DNA of 27,764 nt, taken from NCBI GenBank assembly GCA_035316885.1, contig DATHII010000281.1, forward strand, positions 1 through 27,764, in the 5' to 3' direction. The position numbers and the translations under genes are program-made. Source of the stretch: DASRTE01 sp035316885. GTDB lineage: Bacteria > Actinomycetota > Actinomycetes > Jiangellales > Jiangellaceae. Positions 9,018 to 16,236 of this stretch are shown one piece after another (position 1 is the stretch's first letter; every line of letters starts with the position of its first letter). Under the pieces are notes generated by a model. It was not told where the DNA came from. It ran no database searches and saw only the letters and a program-made list of their open reading frames with translations.

Positions 9018-10771
9018 GCACGCGGCTGCCCATCGCGACATCCGCGCAGGTCCGGGCCGAGGCGGGCCGCCTGCTGCGGTCCCACCGTCGCGAGGTGGTC
9101 TGGTCGCTCGTCCTCCACGTCCTGGCGGCCGTCACCGGTCTGGCCGGTCCGTGGCTGCTAGGGACGCTCGTCGACGCGGTGAGTGAGGGCACGACGACGA
9201 CCCGGGTCGACACGATCGCCGCGGCGCTGGCCGGCTTCGTCCTGGCCCAGACGCTGCTGACCCGAGCCGCCCGGAAGGCGTCGTTCGTCATCGGTGAGAG
9301 CGTCTTCGCCGAGCTGCGCGAGGGGTTCCTGACCCGCGTGCTCTCACTTCCGCTGTCGACGGTCGAACGGGCCGGCACCGGCGACCTGGTGTCGCGCACC
9401 ACCGGCGACGTCGACACCATGGCGCGAACGGTCCGGTTCGCGGTGCCCGAGACGGTCGTGGCCCTCGTGACGACTGTGCTGACCCTGGCCGCGGCCGTGC
9501 TGGCCAGTCCGCTCGTGGCCCTGGCCTGCCTTGTCGGAGCACCGGTGCTGGTCGTGGCGACCCGCTGGTACCTGCGCCGTGCACCGGCCGGCTATCTGTG
9601 GGAGCGCGCCGCCTACGCCACCCTGAACGGCACCGTGACCGAGACCGTGGAAGGAGCACGGACGGTCGAGGCACTACGACTGGCCGACAAGCGGATCGCC
9701 CACGCCGAGGGCGACCTCACCGAGGCCTACGCCGCCGAACGCCGCACGCTGTTCCTGCGCACGGTGTGGTTCCCAGCTGCCGAGGTGTCCTACTTCCTTC
9801 CCGTGGTGGCGACGCTCGCCTGGGGCGGCTGGCTGGCCGCGCGCGACCTGGCAACCGTCGGCCAGGTCACCACCGTCGTCCTCTACATGGTGCAGATCGT
9901 CGACCCGGTCGACCGCCTGGTCTCCTGGCTCGACGAGATCCAGATCGGCGCCACCTCGCTGGCGAGGCTGGTCGGTGTGGCGCACGTGCCGCCCGACCGA
10001 TCGGAGAGCGGCGAACGGCCGGTCGACGAGCACGTCCGCGCACGCGACGTCCGCTACGCCTACCGCGTGGGTCACGACGTCCTGCACGGCGTCGACCTCG
10101 ACCTGCGGCCGGGTGAGCGGCTGGCAATGGTCGGACCCTCGGGCGCCGGCAAGTCGACGCTCGGTCGGCTGCTGGCCGGCATCCACCCGCCACGCACCGG
10201 TCGGGTCGACGTCGGTGGCGTGCGGCTGGTCGACCTCCCGCTGGACCGGCTCCGCCGCGAGGTCGTCCTGGTCACCCAGGAGCACCACGTCTTCGTCGGC
10301 ACGCTGCGCGACAACCTGGCGCTGGCGGCACCGCACGCCGACGACGACGAGCTCCGCCGCGCCCTGGCGGCGGTCGAGGCGCTTCGGTGGGCGGACTCAC
10401 TGCCCGATGGGCTCGACACGGTGATCGGATCCGGCGGATACCCGGTGGGCCCGGCGCAGGCGCAACAGGTCGCCCTCGCACGGATCGTGCTCGCCGACCC
10501 GCACACGCTGGTGCTGGACGAGGCGACCTCGCTGCTCGACCCGCGCGCAGCCCGACACCTCGAGCGCTCGCTCGCGTCAGTGCTCGACGGCCGGACGGTG
10601 GTGGCCATCGCGCACCGCCTGCACACGGCCCACGACGCACACCGCGTCGCCGTGGTCGAGGACGGGAAGATCACCGAGCTCGGTGCTCACGACGAGCTCG
10701 TCGAGGCCGGCAGAACCTACGCAGCGCTGTGGGACTCGTGGCACGGCGTCCCAGCCCCCGCCCCCCGGTGA
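9014..10771 (+). CDS. ABC exporter half-transporter, ATP-binding partner subunit
   Basis: 585 residues; the ATG overlaps the previous stop (ATGA) and has a GGAGG-type SD in GGGGGGAGGC. N-terminal exporter membrane domain (about 25-320, with GTGDLVSRTTGDVDTM) and C-terminal ATPase. Walker A GPSGAGKS (374-381), Q-loop Gln422 in VTQEHHVF, Walker B TLVLDE (498-503), D-loop SLLD and H-loop His534 (AHRL) are all intact. The ABC signature is not: VGPAQAQQ (478-485) replaces LSGGQxQ. The gaps are exactly complementary to those of the upstream subunit, so the heterodimer would have one complete ATP site. Its stop codon (10769-10771) is inside a palindromic repeat, and the convergent AbiEi-like frame overlaps its last 55 bases. 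Confidence 0.94.
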   Translation: MSTRLPIATSAQVRAEAGRLLRSHRREVVWSLVLHVLAAVTGLAGPWLLGTLVDAVSEGTTTTRVDTIAAALAGFVLAQTLLTRAARKASFVIGESVFAELREGFLTRVLSLPLSTVERAGTGDLVSRTTGDVDTMARTVRFAVPETVVALVTTVLTLAAAVLASPLVALACLVGAPVLVVATRWYLRRAPAGYLWERAAYATLNGTVTETVEGARTVEALRLADKRIAHAEGDLTEAYAAERRTLFLRTVWFPAAEVSYFLPVVATLAWGGWLAARDLATVGQVTTVVLYMVQIVDPVDRLVSWLDEIQIGATSLARLVGVAHVPPDRSESGERPVDEHVRARDVRYAYRVGHDVLHGVDLDLRPGERLAMVGPSGAGKSTLGRLLAGIHPPRTGRVDVGGVRLVDLPLDRLRREVVLVTQEHHVFVGTLRDNLALAAPHADDDELRRALAAVEALRWADSLPDGLDTVIGSGGYPVGPAQAQQVALARIVLADPHTLVLDEATSLLDPRAARHLERSLASVLDGRTVVAIAHRLHTAHDAHRVAVVEDGKITELGAHDELVEAGRTYAALWDSWHGVPAPAPR

Positions 10772-11793
10772 TCATCGGCACGTCGGGTCCTTCCTAGTAC
10801 CGAACTGCCGATGATCACCGGACTGGCGGATGGCAGTCCGCAACCTGGCCCGCACGGGACGGCGGTTCCTGCCCATCCTCGCTCGCGCAGCACCAGCGAG
10901 ACCTCGGCTGCCACGGCGCATGGTGTGCCGAACACCTCGGCATGGCCGTATCGCAGCGACCAGGTACGCCCGACGGTCGCCCGGTTGTCGCGCCGCCGGT
11001 CTCTGAACCGGCCCGCCCCTTCATGTCCCAACCGCCCGTCGAGTTCGACCCTGGTACGGAACGGTTCGTAGTCGACGTCGATCCAGATCACCCGGCGCGC
11101 AGCGAGACGCCGCTGCCGATCACCGCGCGGCAACCGGTGGGCCCGCTCGACCGACCGAAGGAACTCGAGCTCCAGCATCGACTGCGCCCCTTCGGCGACG
11201 TCGAGGAGCATGGCCTCGGTCATCCCACGCCACTTGATCTTCTTGCGTGCGGCCAGAGCGGCAGCCAGGCGGGTCGGAACGGTCAGCCGCGTCTGGCAGG
11301 CTGCGACGATCCACGCCTCGACCTCGCGTCCCGTCTCGGACACGTCGACCAGGTCCAGCACTGTGGCTTCGATCCGAGTCCGCTGCGGCAACTTGGTCGG
11401 ATGCCGACTCTGACCCAGCCGATGAGCATGGTGGACGACGATCCCCTCGTACCGCCCTCGCACCCGTCGATGAGCCGGGATCGTCACGTGCACCCGCTCG
11501 TCGATGCGCTCGCACAATGCCTCGAGCTCAGCCGCCGTCACGTGACTGGCCGTCGCGCCCGTGCCACATCGAAGCAGGGCGCCCCAGATCTGCGCCTGCC
11601 GGTTCACCGGACCGCTGAAGACGGCGAACACCCCGCGGTGGAGACGTTGCCAGCGACCGGCACGCACTCGTTTCTTGGCCAGCTCGATCGCGACGTCGGA
11701 CCCGGTCAGCTGACCTGTGCTCACTACCCCGGCCTGTGTCTCGAGGAGGCCGGCCGGCATCGACGGCGGAACGTCGGAGAACATGCCAAGCAC
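10717..11793 (-). CDS. AbiEi-type winged-helix plus DUF559 nuclease-like protein
   Basis: 358 residues from the GTG at 11793 (an ATG at 11784 and one at residue 12 are alternatives). N-terminal AbiEi-like winged-helix antitoxin domain: LLETQAGVVSTGQL, then RWQRLHRGVFAVFSGP (about 15-62). Central linker, then a C-terminal DUF559/Vsr-like nuclease fold with Glu210 (LELEFL), Asp239/Asp241 (WIDVDYEP), ELDG (250-253) and RRRDNRATVGRTWSLRYG. NCBI names such actinobacterial proteins 'type IV toxin-antitoxin AbiEi antitoxin domain-containing'. No AbiEii toxin lies next to it, so a toxin-antitoxin role is not supported. The family core ends near residue 307 (LRERGW). The last ~50 residues read through palindromic copy A and into the ABC exporter's antisense strand. 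Confidence 0.82.
   Translation of the reverse strand: MLGMFSDVPPSMPAGLLETQAGVVSTGQLTGSDVAIELAKKRVRAGRWQRLHRGVFAVFSGPVNRQAQIWGALLRCGTGATASHVTAAELEALCERIDERVHVTIPAHRRVRGRYEGIVVHHAHRLGQSRHPTKLPQRTRIEATVLDLVDVSETGREVEAWIVAACQTRLTVPTRLAAALAARKKIKWRGMTEAMLLDVAEGAQSMLELEFLRSVERAHRLPRGDRQRRLAARRVIWIDVDYEPFRTRVELDGRLGHEGAGRFRDRRRDNRATVGRTWSLRYGHAEVFGTPCAVAAEVSLVLRERGWAGTAVPCGPGCGLPSASPVIIGSSVLGRTRRADDHRGAGAGTPCHESHSAA
10765..10821. repeat. palindromic intergenic element, copy A
   Basis: Arms CCGGTGATCATCGGCA (10765-10780) and its perfect 16-nt reverse complement (10806-10821) flank a 25-nt loop. The ABC exporter stop codon lies in the left arm, and the element is also translated in the convergent AbiEi-like frame (PVIIGSS...). 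It could act as a bidirectional terminator between the convergent genes, although no T tract follows. Same family as copies at 11884 and 17409. Confidence 0.9.
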
Positions 11794-11883
11794 GGTGGAC
11801 CGCCGATCGCGTCGACGGCGGACCTGGTCCGCGATCTGTGGACGGCTCGCCCATCGATGCGCCTGCTGTGGACACCCCCGGCT

Positions 11884-11938
11884 CGGTGATCATCGGCGTT
11901 TCGGTTCCTGTGCGGCCTCGAAGTGCCGATGATCACGG
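11884..11938. repeat. palindromic intergenic element, copy B
   Basis: Core arms GTGATCATCGGC (11886-11897) and its reverse complement (11925-11936) enclose the same arrangement as copy A, with 25 nt between the GC(A/G) and TGC ends. The outer arm has one mismatch. The stop codon of the succinate-semialdehyde dehydrogenase gene (11933-11935) lies in the right arm. It sits upstream of the AbiEi-like gene. Confidence 0.88.
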
Positions 11939-13507
11939 ACGCCCGGTTCGGCGCACAACCCGCAGCGAGCGGGTGACGGCGTCCGCGAACCGGTCGAAGC
12001 TCATGCCGCGGGGCGGAGCGATGGCGTGGAGGCGCTGGACGGCGATCGACTGCGACTCCGTGTAGCGCAGGATGCCCTCCCGGCCGTGTCGCCGGCCCAG
12101 GCCCGAGGCCTTCATGCCGCCGAGCGGGAGGTCGTGACTGCCCCACGCCGCCGCGTAGCCCTCGTTGACGTTGACCGACCCGTAACGCAGCCGCTTCGCC
12201 ACCCGGACGCCACGGCGGCGGTCCGCCGTCCACACGCTCGCGTTGAGCCCGAACGCCGTGCCGTTGGCCGCCTCGACCGCGGCGTCATCGTCGTGCACCG
12301 AGTACAGCGCGGCCACCGGCCCGAACGTCTCCTCATCGGCGGCCAGCATCCCGGGCCGCACGCCGACGAGCACGGTCGGTTCGAAGAACCAGGGGCCGAG
12401 GTCGGGCCGGGGATTGCCCCCCGTCAGCACCGTCGCCCCCTTCCCGACGGCGTCCTCGACGTGCCGGACGACCTTGTCGAGTTGGGCCTGCGACACCAGG
12501 GACCCGACGTCGAACGAGTAGTCGAGCGCCGCCCCGACCTTCAGCGCCCGGACCCGCTCCACGAACCGGTCCTCGAACTCATCGCGAAGCGGGGCCGCCA
12601 CGTAGAGCCGCTCCATCGATACGCAGAGCTGCCCGGCGTTGGCGAAGCACGCCCGTACGGCACCCTCGGCCGCACGACCGACGTCGGCGTCGTCGAGCAC
12701 GAGCAGCGCGTTCTTGCCGCCGAGCTCGAGCGAAGCACCCACCAGCCGCTCACCGAGCCGCCGGGCAACCGTCCGCCCCGTGGCGGTCGAACCCGTGAAC
12801 GACACATAGTCGGCGTACTCGACCAGGGCGCCGCCGATCGTCGGGCCGTCGCCGACCACGATCTGCCAGAGCGCCTCGGGCAACCCGGCCTCGACCGCGA
12901 TCGAGCGGGCGAGCAGCGCCGTCAGAACGGCCTGGATGTCGGGCTTGTGGACGACGGCGTTGCCCGCGACGAAGGCCGGCAGGTTGTCCGAGATCGCCAG
13001 CGTGAGCGGGTAGTTCCACGGAGAAATGACCCCGACGACACCCTTGGGCTGTCGCGCCTCGACGGCCCAGGTCAGGCCGGGGACGAAGCCGAGCCGGCGC
13101 CGGTCGCGCAGCAGCCTCGGACCTCGGCTGGCGGCATAGCGGGCGGCCAGGGCGACGTCGCCGATCTCCTCGAACGCGTCGCGCCGGGCCTTGCCCGACT
13201 CCATCTGGACCAGGTCGGCGACCTCGGACTGCCGGTCGAGTATCAGGTCGTGGATGCGGCCGACGATCCTGGCCCGTTCCTCGACCGGTCGCGCCGCCCA
13301 CCGGGTCTGGGCCAACGCGGCGGCCCGGTAGGCCGCCTCGACATCTGCCGGTGTGGAGATCGGCAGCTCGGCCAGCGGCTTGCCGGTGAAGGGAGCGACG
13401 GTTACCTCACGCTGCGCCCGTGGCCGGGCGACGATCTTGTCGACGAGCCGGTGGACCAACGCCGGATCGATCGCATCGACGGTGGCGGACGTATGCGTCG
13501 TCGTCAC
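11933..13507 (-). CDS. succinate-semialdehyde dehydrogenase (NAD(P)+), aldehyde dehydrogenase family
   Basis: 524 residues from the GTG at 13507. Oxidises succinic semialdehyde to succinate (GABA shunt or related degradation); the exact substrate is inferred from resemblance to actinobacterial GabD2-like proteins. Aldehyde dehydrogenase landmarks: PWNYP with Asn165, HKPD Lys188, FTGSTATGR (237-245), catalytic Glu261 in LELGGKN, and catalytic Cys295 in NAGQLCVS. The open frame continues upstream to 14398, but that part is the shadow of guaB3. The start is preceded by TAGGCT and 7 nt, suggesting a leaderless promoter of its own. It lies 23 bp downstream of guaB3. The stop lies inside palindromic copy B. 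Confidence 0.93.
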   Translation of the reverse strand: MTTTHTSATVDAIDPALVHRLVDKIVARPRAQREVTVAPFTGKPLAELPISTPADVEAAYRAAALAQTRWAARPVEERARIVGRIHDLILDRQSEVADLVQMESGKARRDAFEEIGDVALAARYAASRGPRLLRDRRRLGFVPGLTWAVEARQPKGVVGVISPWNYPLTLAISDNLPAFVAGNAVVHKPDIQAVLTALLARSIAVEAGLPEALWQIVVGDGPTIGGALVEYADYVSFTGSTATGRTVARRLGERLVGASLELGGKNALLVLDDADVGRAAEGAVRACFANAGQLCVSMERLYVAAPLRDEFEDRFVERVRALKVGAALDYSFDVGSLVSQAQLDKVVRHVEDAVGKGATVLTGGNPRPDLGPWFFEPTVLVGVRPGMLAADEETFGPVAALYSVHDDDAAVEAANGTAFGLNASVWTADRRRGVRVAKRLRYGSVNVNEGYAAAWGSHDLPLGGMKASGLGRRHGREGILRYTESQSIAVQRLHAIAPPRGMSFDRFADAVTRSLRVVRRTGRP

Positions 13508-13514
13508 GTCCAAC

Positions 13515-13520
13515 AGCCTA
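13515..13520 (-). promoter_or_regulatory. candidate -10 box (TAGGCT) of a leaderless transcript
   Basis: On the minus strand TAGGCT is followed by 7 nt and the GTG at 13507. The same hexamer and spacing are found before guaA. Confidence 0.5.
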
Positions 13521-13530
13521 CGGCGCGGGG

Positions 13531-14640
13531 TCAGCGCAGGACGGTCACCTCGACCCGCTGGAACTCCTTGACCTCCGTGTAGCCGGTGGTCGCCATCGCC
13601 CGTCGCAATGCACCCACGAGGTTCATCGAGCCGTCGGCCACATGGGACGGTCCGAGCAGGATCTGTTCGAGCGGCCCGATCGTGTCGACCCTGACCCGCT
13701 CGCCCCTGGGCAACTGACGGTGGTGCGCCTCGGACCCCCAGTGCCGACCCTTGCCCGGTGCTTCGGTGGCGCGGGCCAGCGGCGAGCCGACCATGACGGC
13801 GTCGGCACCGCAGGCGATCGCCTTGGCGATGTCGCCGGACCGTGCGATCGAGCCGTCGGCGACGACGTGCACGTAGCGGCCGCCGGACTCGTCGAGGTAG
13901 TCGCGGCGCGCGGCCGCGACATCCGCGACGGCCGACGCCATCGGCACGGTCAGGCCGAGAACTTTGTGGGTGGTGTGCGCGCTGCCACCGCCGAAGCCCA
14001 CCAGCACGCCTGCGGCGCCCGTCCGCATCAGGTGCAGTGCCGCCTGATGCGTGGCGCAGCCACCGACGATCACCGGCACGTCGAGTTCGTATATGAACTG
14101 CTTGAGGTTCAGCGGCTCGGCCCGGCCCGAGACGTGCTCGGCCGAGACCGTCGTCCCACGGATGACGAACAGGTCGACGCCGGCGTCGAGGACGGCCTCG
14201 TGGTACCGCTTGACCCGCTGCGGTGAGAGAGCTCCGGCGACCGTCACGCCGGCGTCGCGGATCTCGCGCAGCCGGGTGGCGATGAGCTCTTCGCGCACGG
14301 GCTCCTCGTATAGATGCTGCAGGCGCCGCGTTGCCTCTCCGTCGTCGAGCCCGGCAATCTCCTCGAGAAGCGGTGCCGGGTCGTGGTAGCGGGTCCACAG
14401 ACCCTCGAGGTCGAGGACGCCCAGGCCGCCGAGCTTGCCGAGCAGTACCGCCGTCGCCGGCGACATGACGGAGTCCATCGGCGCTGCCATCAGTGGGATC
14501 TCGAACCGGTACGCGTCGATTTGCCAGTGGGTCGAGACCTCCTCCGGGTCGCGGGTGCGCCGGCTCGGCACGATCGCGATGTCATCGAAGGCGTACGCCG
14601 CCCGGCCGCGCTTGCCCCGGCCGATCTCGATCTCCGTCAC
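13531..14640 (-). CDS. guaB3: GuaB3-family IMP dehydrogenase-related protein
   Basis: 369 residues, a TIM-barrel of the IMPDH/GMP reductase family without CBS domains (it begins MTEIEIGRGKRGRAAYAFDD, typical of GuaB3). Substrate and phosphate sites are recognisable: MAAPMDSVMS (51-60), GGCATH (193-198), VVADGSIARSGDIAKAIACGADAVMVGSPLA. In the active-site loop the IMPDH catalytic Cys (as in ICTTR) is replaced by His222 in GGSAHTTHK (about 218-226), so ordinary IMP dehydrogenase chemistry is not expected. As far as I recall, mycobacterial GuaB3 also lacks this Cys, while cyanobacterial GuaB3 has been reported to be a GMP reductase. Only 16 bp downstream of guaB. The GTG start is 6 nt behind TAGCCT. 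Confidence 0.95.
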   Translation of the reverse strand: MTEIEIGRGKRGRAAYAFDDIAIVPSRRTRDPEEVSTHWQIDAYRFEIPLMAAPMDSVMSPATAVLLGKLGGLGVLDLEGLWTRYHDPAPLLEEIAGLDDGEATRRLQHLYEEPVREELIATRLREIRDAGVTVAGALSPQRVKRYHEAVLDAGVDLFVIRGTTVSAEHVSGRAEPLNLKQFIYELDVPVIVGGCATHQAALHLMRTGAAGVLVGFGGGSAHTTHKVLGLTVPMASAVADVAAARRDYLDESGGRYVHVVADGSIARSGDIAKAIACGADAVMVGSPLARATEAPGKGRHWGSEAHHRQLPRGERVRVDTIGPLEQILLGPSHVADGSMNLVGALRRAMATTGYTEVKEFQRVEVTVLR

Positions 14641-14646
14641 GCGAGA

Positions 14647-14652
14647 AGGCTA
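14647..14652 (-). promoter_or_regulatory. candidate -10 box (TAGCCT) of a leaderless guaB3 transcript
   Basis: TAGCCT on the minus strand, then 6 nt, then the GTG of guaB3. It fills almost all of the 16-bp gap behind guaB, so guaB3 may have its own promoter within an apparent operon. Confidence 0.45.
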
Positions 14653-14656
14653 CGCG

Positions 14657-16177
14657 TCAGCGGGAGGAGTAGTTGGGCGCCTCGACCGTCATCTGGATGT
14701 CGTGCGGGTGCGATTCCTTCAGGCCGGCAGAGGTGATCCGGACGAACCGCCCACGCTCCTTCAGCTCGGGGATCGTGCCGGCGCCGCAGTAGAACATCGA
14801 CTGCCGCAGTCCGCCGACCAGCTGGTGGGCGACCGCGGCCAGTGGCCCGCGGTACGGCACCTGCCCTTCGATCCCCTCGGGGACGAGCTTGTCGTCGTCC
14901 GGGATGTCGGCTTGGAAGTAGCGGTCGCGTGCGTACGAGGTCTCCCGCCCTCGCTTCTGCAGGGCGGCAAGTGACCCCATGCCCCGGTAGGACTTGAACT
15001 GCTTGCCGTTGACGAAGATCAACTGGCCGGGGCTCTCCTCGCAGCCGGCCAGGAGGGACCCCAGCATCACGGTGTCGGCACCAGCGACGAGCGCCTTGGC
15101 GATGTCGCCCGAGTACCGGAGCCCACCATCGCCGATGACCGGGACTCCGGCCGTCGTACATGCCCGGGCGGCCTCGTAGATGGCGGTGACCTGCGGCACG
15201 CCGATGCCGGCCACCACCCGGGTCGTGCATATCGACGCGGGACCGATCCCCACCTTGACCGCGTCCGCACCCGCGTCGACGAGAGCCTGGGCGCCCTCAC
15301 GTGTCGCGACGTTGCCGCCGACGATGTCGACGTCGGTCGCTGCGGGCTCGGCCTTCAGCCGCCGGACCATCTCGAGCAGGACGCTGGTGTGACCGTGCGC
15401 CGTGTCGACGACGATGACGTCGACGCCGGCCTCGACGAGCGCCATCGAGCGCTGCCAGGCGTCGCCGAAGAACCCGACCGCGGCACCGACGACCAGGCGG
15501 CCCTGCGAATCCTTCGTGGCGTCGGGGAACTGCTCGGACTTGACGAAGTCCTTGACCGTGATGAGACCGGTCAGCCGCCCGTCGTCGTCGACGAGCGGCA
15601 GCTTCTCGATCTTGTGCTTGGCGAGCAGGGCGATCGCGTCGTCAGGCTTGATGCCGACAGGCGCGGTGACCAGCGGCATCGGTGTCATGACCTCGCGCAC
15701 CCGGCGGATGGCGTACTGGTCGGCCGGCACGAACCGGATGTCGCGGTTGGTGACGATGCCGACGAGGACGTCACGCTCGTCGACGACCGGCAGCCCCGAT
15801 ACCCGGTAGTGGCCGCACAACGCGTCGACCTCGGCCAGGGTGGCGTCGGGCCCAGTGGTGACGGGGTCGGAGACCATGCCTGACTCGGAGCGCTTGACCA
15901 GGTCGACCTGGCGCGCCTGGTCCTCGATCGACATGCTGCGGTGTAGCACCCCGAGGCCCCCCTGCCGTGCCATCGCGATGGCCATCCGGGCCTCGGTCAC
16001 GGTGTCCATGGCCGACGACAGCAGCGGGATCCGCACCGAGATGTTGCGGGTGACGCGCGACGTCGTGTCGACCTCGCTCGGGACGACATCGGACTCGCCC
16101 GGCAGCAGCAGCACGTCGTCGAAGGTCAGCCCGAGGGTGGCGAACGGGCCCGGAACGCCGGCGTCGGTGGGCGTCAT
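14657..16177 (-). CDS. guaB: IMP dehydrogenase
   Basis: 506 residues. Oxidises IMP to XMP with NAD+, the committed step of guanine nucleotide synthesis; soluble tetramer. TFDDVLLLP at 18-26, CBS pair at about 105-215, catalytic Cys317 in GPASICTTR, IMP-binding GDGGLRYSGDIAKAL, and the flap with YRGMGSL and QVPYRGPL. The ATG at 16177 has an SD (AGGAAGG, about 6 nt away) and a TACGAT box about 30 nt upstream. The gene lies 59 bp after the aminotransferase and directly before guaB3. Confidence 0.98.
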   Translation of the reverse strand: MTPTDAGVPGPFATLGLTFDDVLLLPGESDVVPSEVDTTSRVTRNISVRIPLLSSAMDTVTEARMAIAMARQGGLGVLHRSMSIEDQARQVDLVKRSESGMVSDPVTTGPDATLAEVDALCGHYRVSGLPVVDERDVLVGIVTNRDIRFVPADQYAIRRVREVMTPMPLVTAPVGIKPDDAIALLAKHKIEKLPLVDDDGRLTGLITVKDFVKSEQFPDATKDSQGRLVVGAAVGFFGDAWQRSMALVEAGVDVIVVDTAHGHTSVLLEMVRRLKAEPAATDVDIVGGNVATREGAQALVDAGADAVKVGIGPASICTTRVVAGIGVPQVTAIYEAARACTTAGVPVIGDGGLRYSGDIAKALVAGADTVMLGSLLAGCEESPGQLIFVNGKQFKSYRGMGSLAALQKRGRETSYARDRYFQADIPDDDKLVPEGIEGQVPYRGPLAAVAHQLVGGLRQSMFYCGAGTIPELKERGRFVRITSAGLKESHPHDIQMTVEAPNYSSR

Positions 16178-16207
16178 GACACCCTTCCTGCTGGTTGGGG
16201 ATCCCCC

Positions 16208-16213
16208 ATCGTA
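16208..16213 (-). promoter_or_regulatory. candidate -10 box (TACGAT) for guaB
   Basis: TACGAT on the minus strand, about 30 nt before the guaB ATG, within the 59-bp gap. Only a poor -35 match was seen. It would give a leader of roughly 24 nt carrying the AGGAAGG ribosome binding site. Confidence 0.35.
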
Positions 16214-16236
16214 GCCCCGCCTCTCCCCCTCAGTTC

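Noticed and set aside
10717..11793. Complete AbiE toxin-antitoxin system
   Set aside because: Only the AbiEi-type protein is present; no AbiEii nucleotidyltransferase frame lies on either side.
13508..14398. Upstream extension of the dehydrogenase frame to 821 codons
   Set aside because: The extension lies within guaB3 in another frame and has the Arg-rich composition of a shadow; the family begins at the GTG at 13507.
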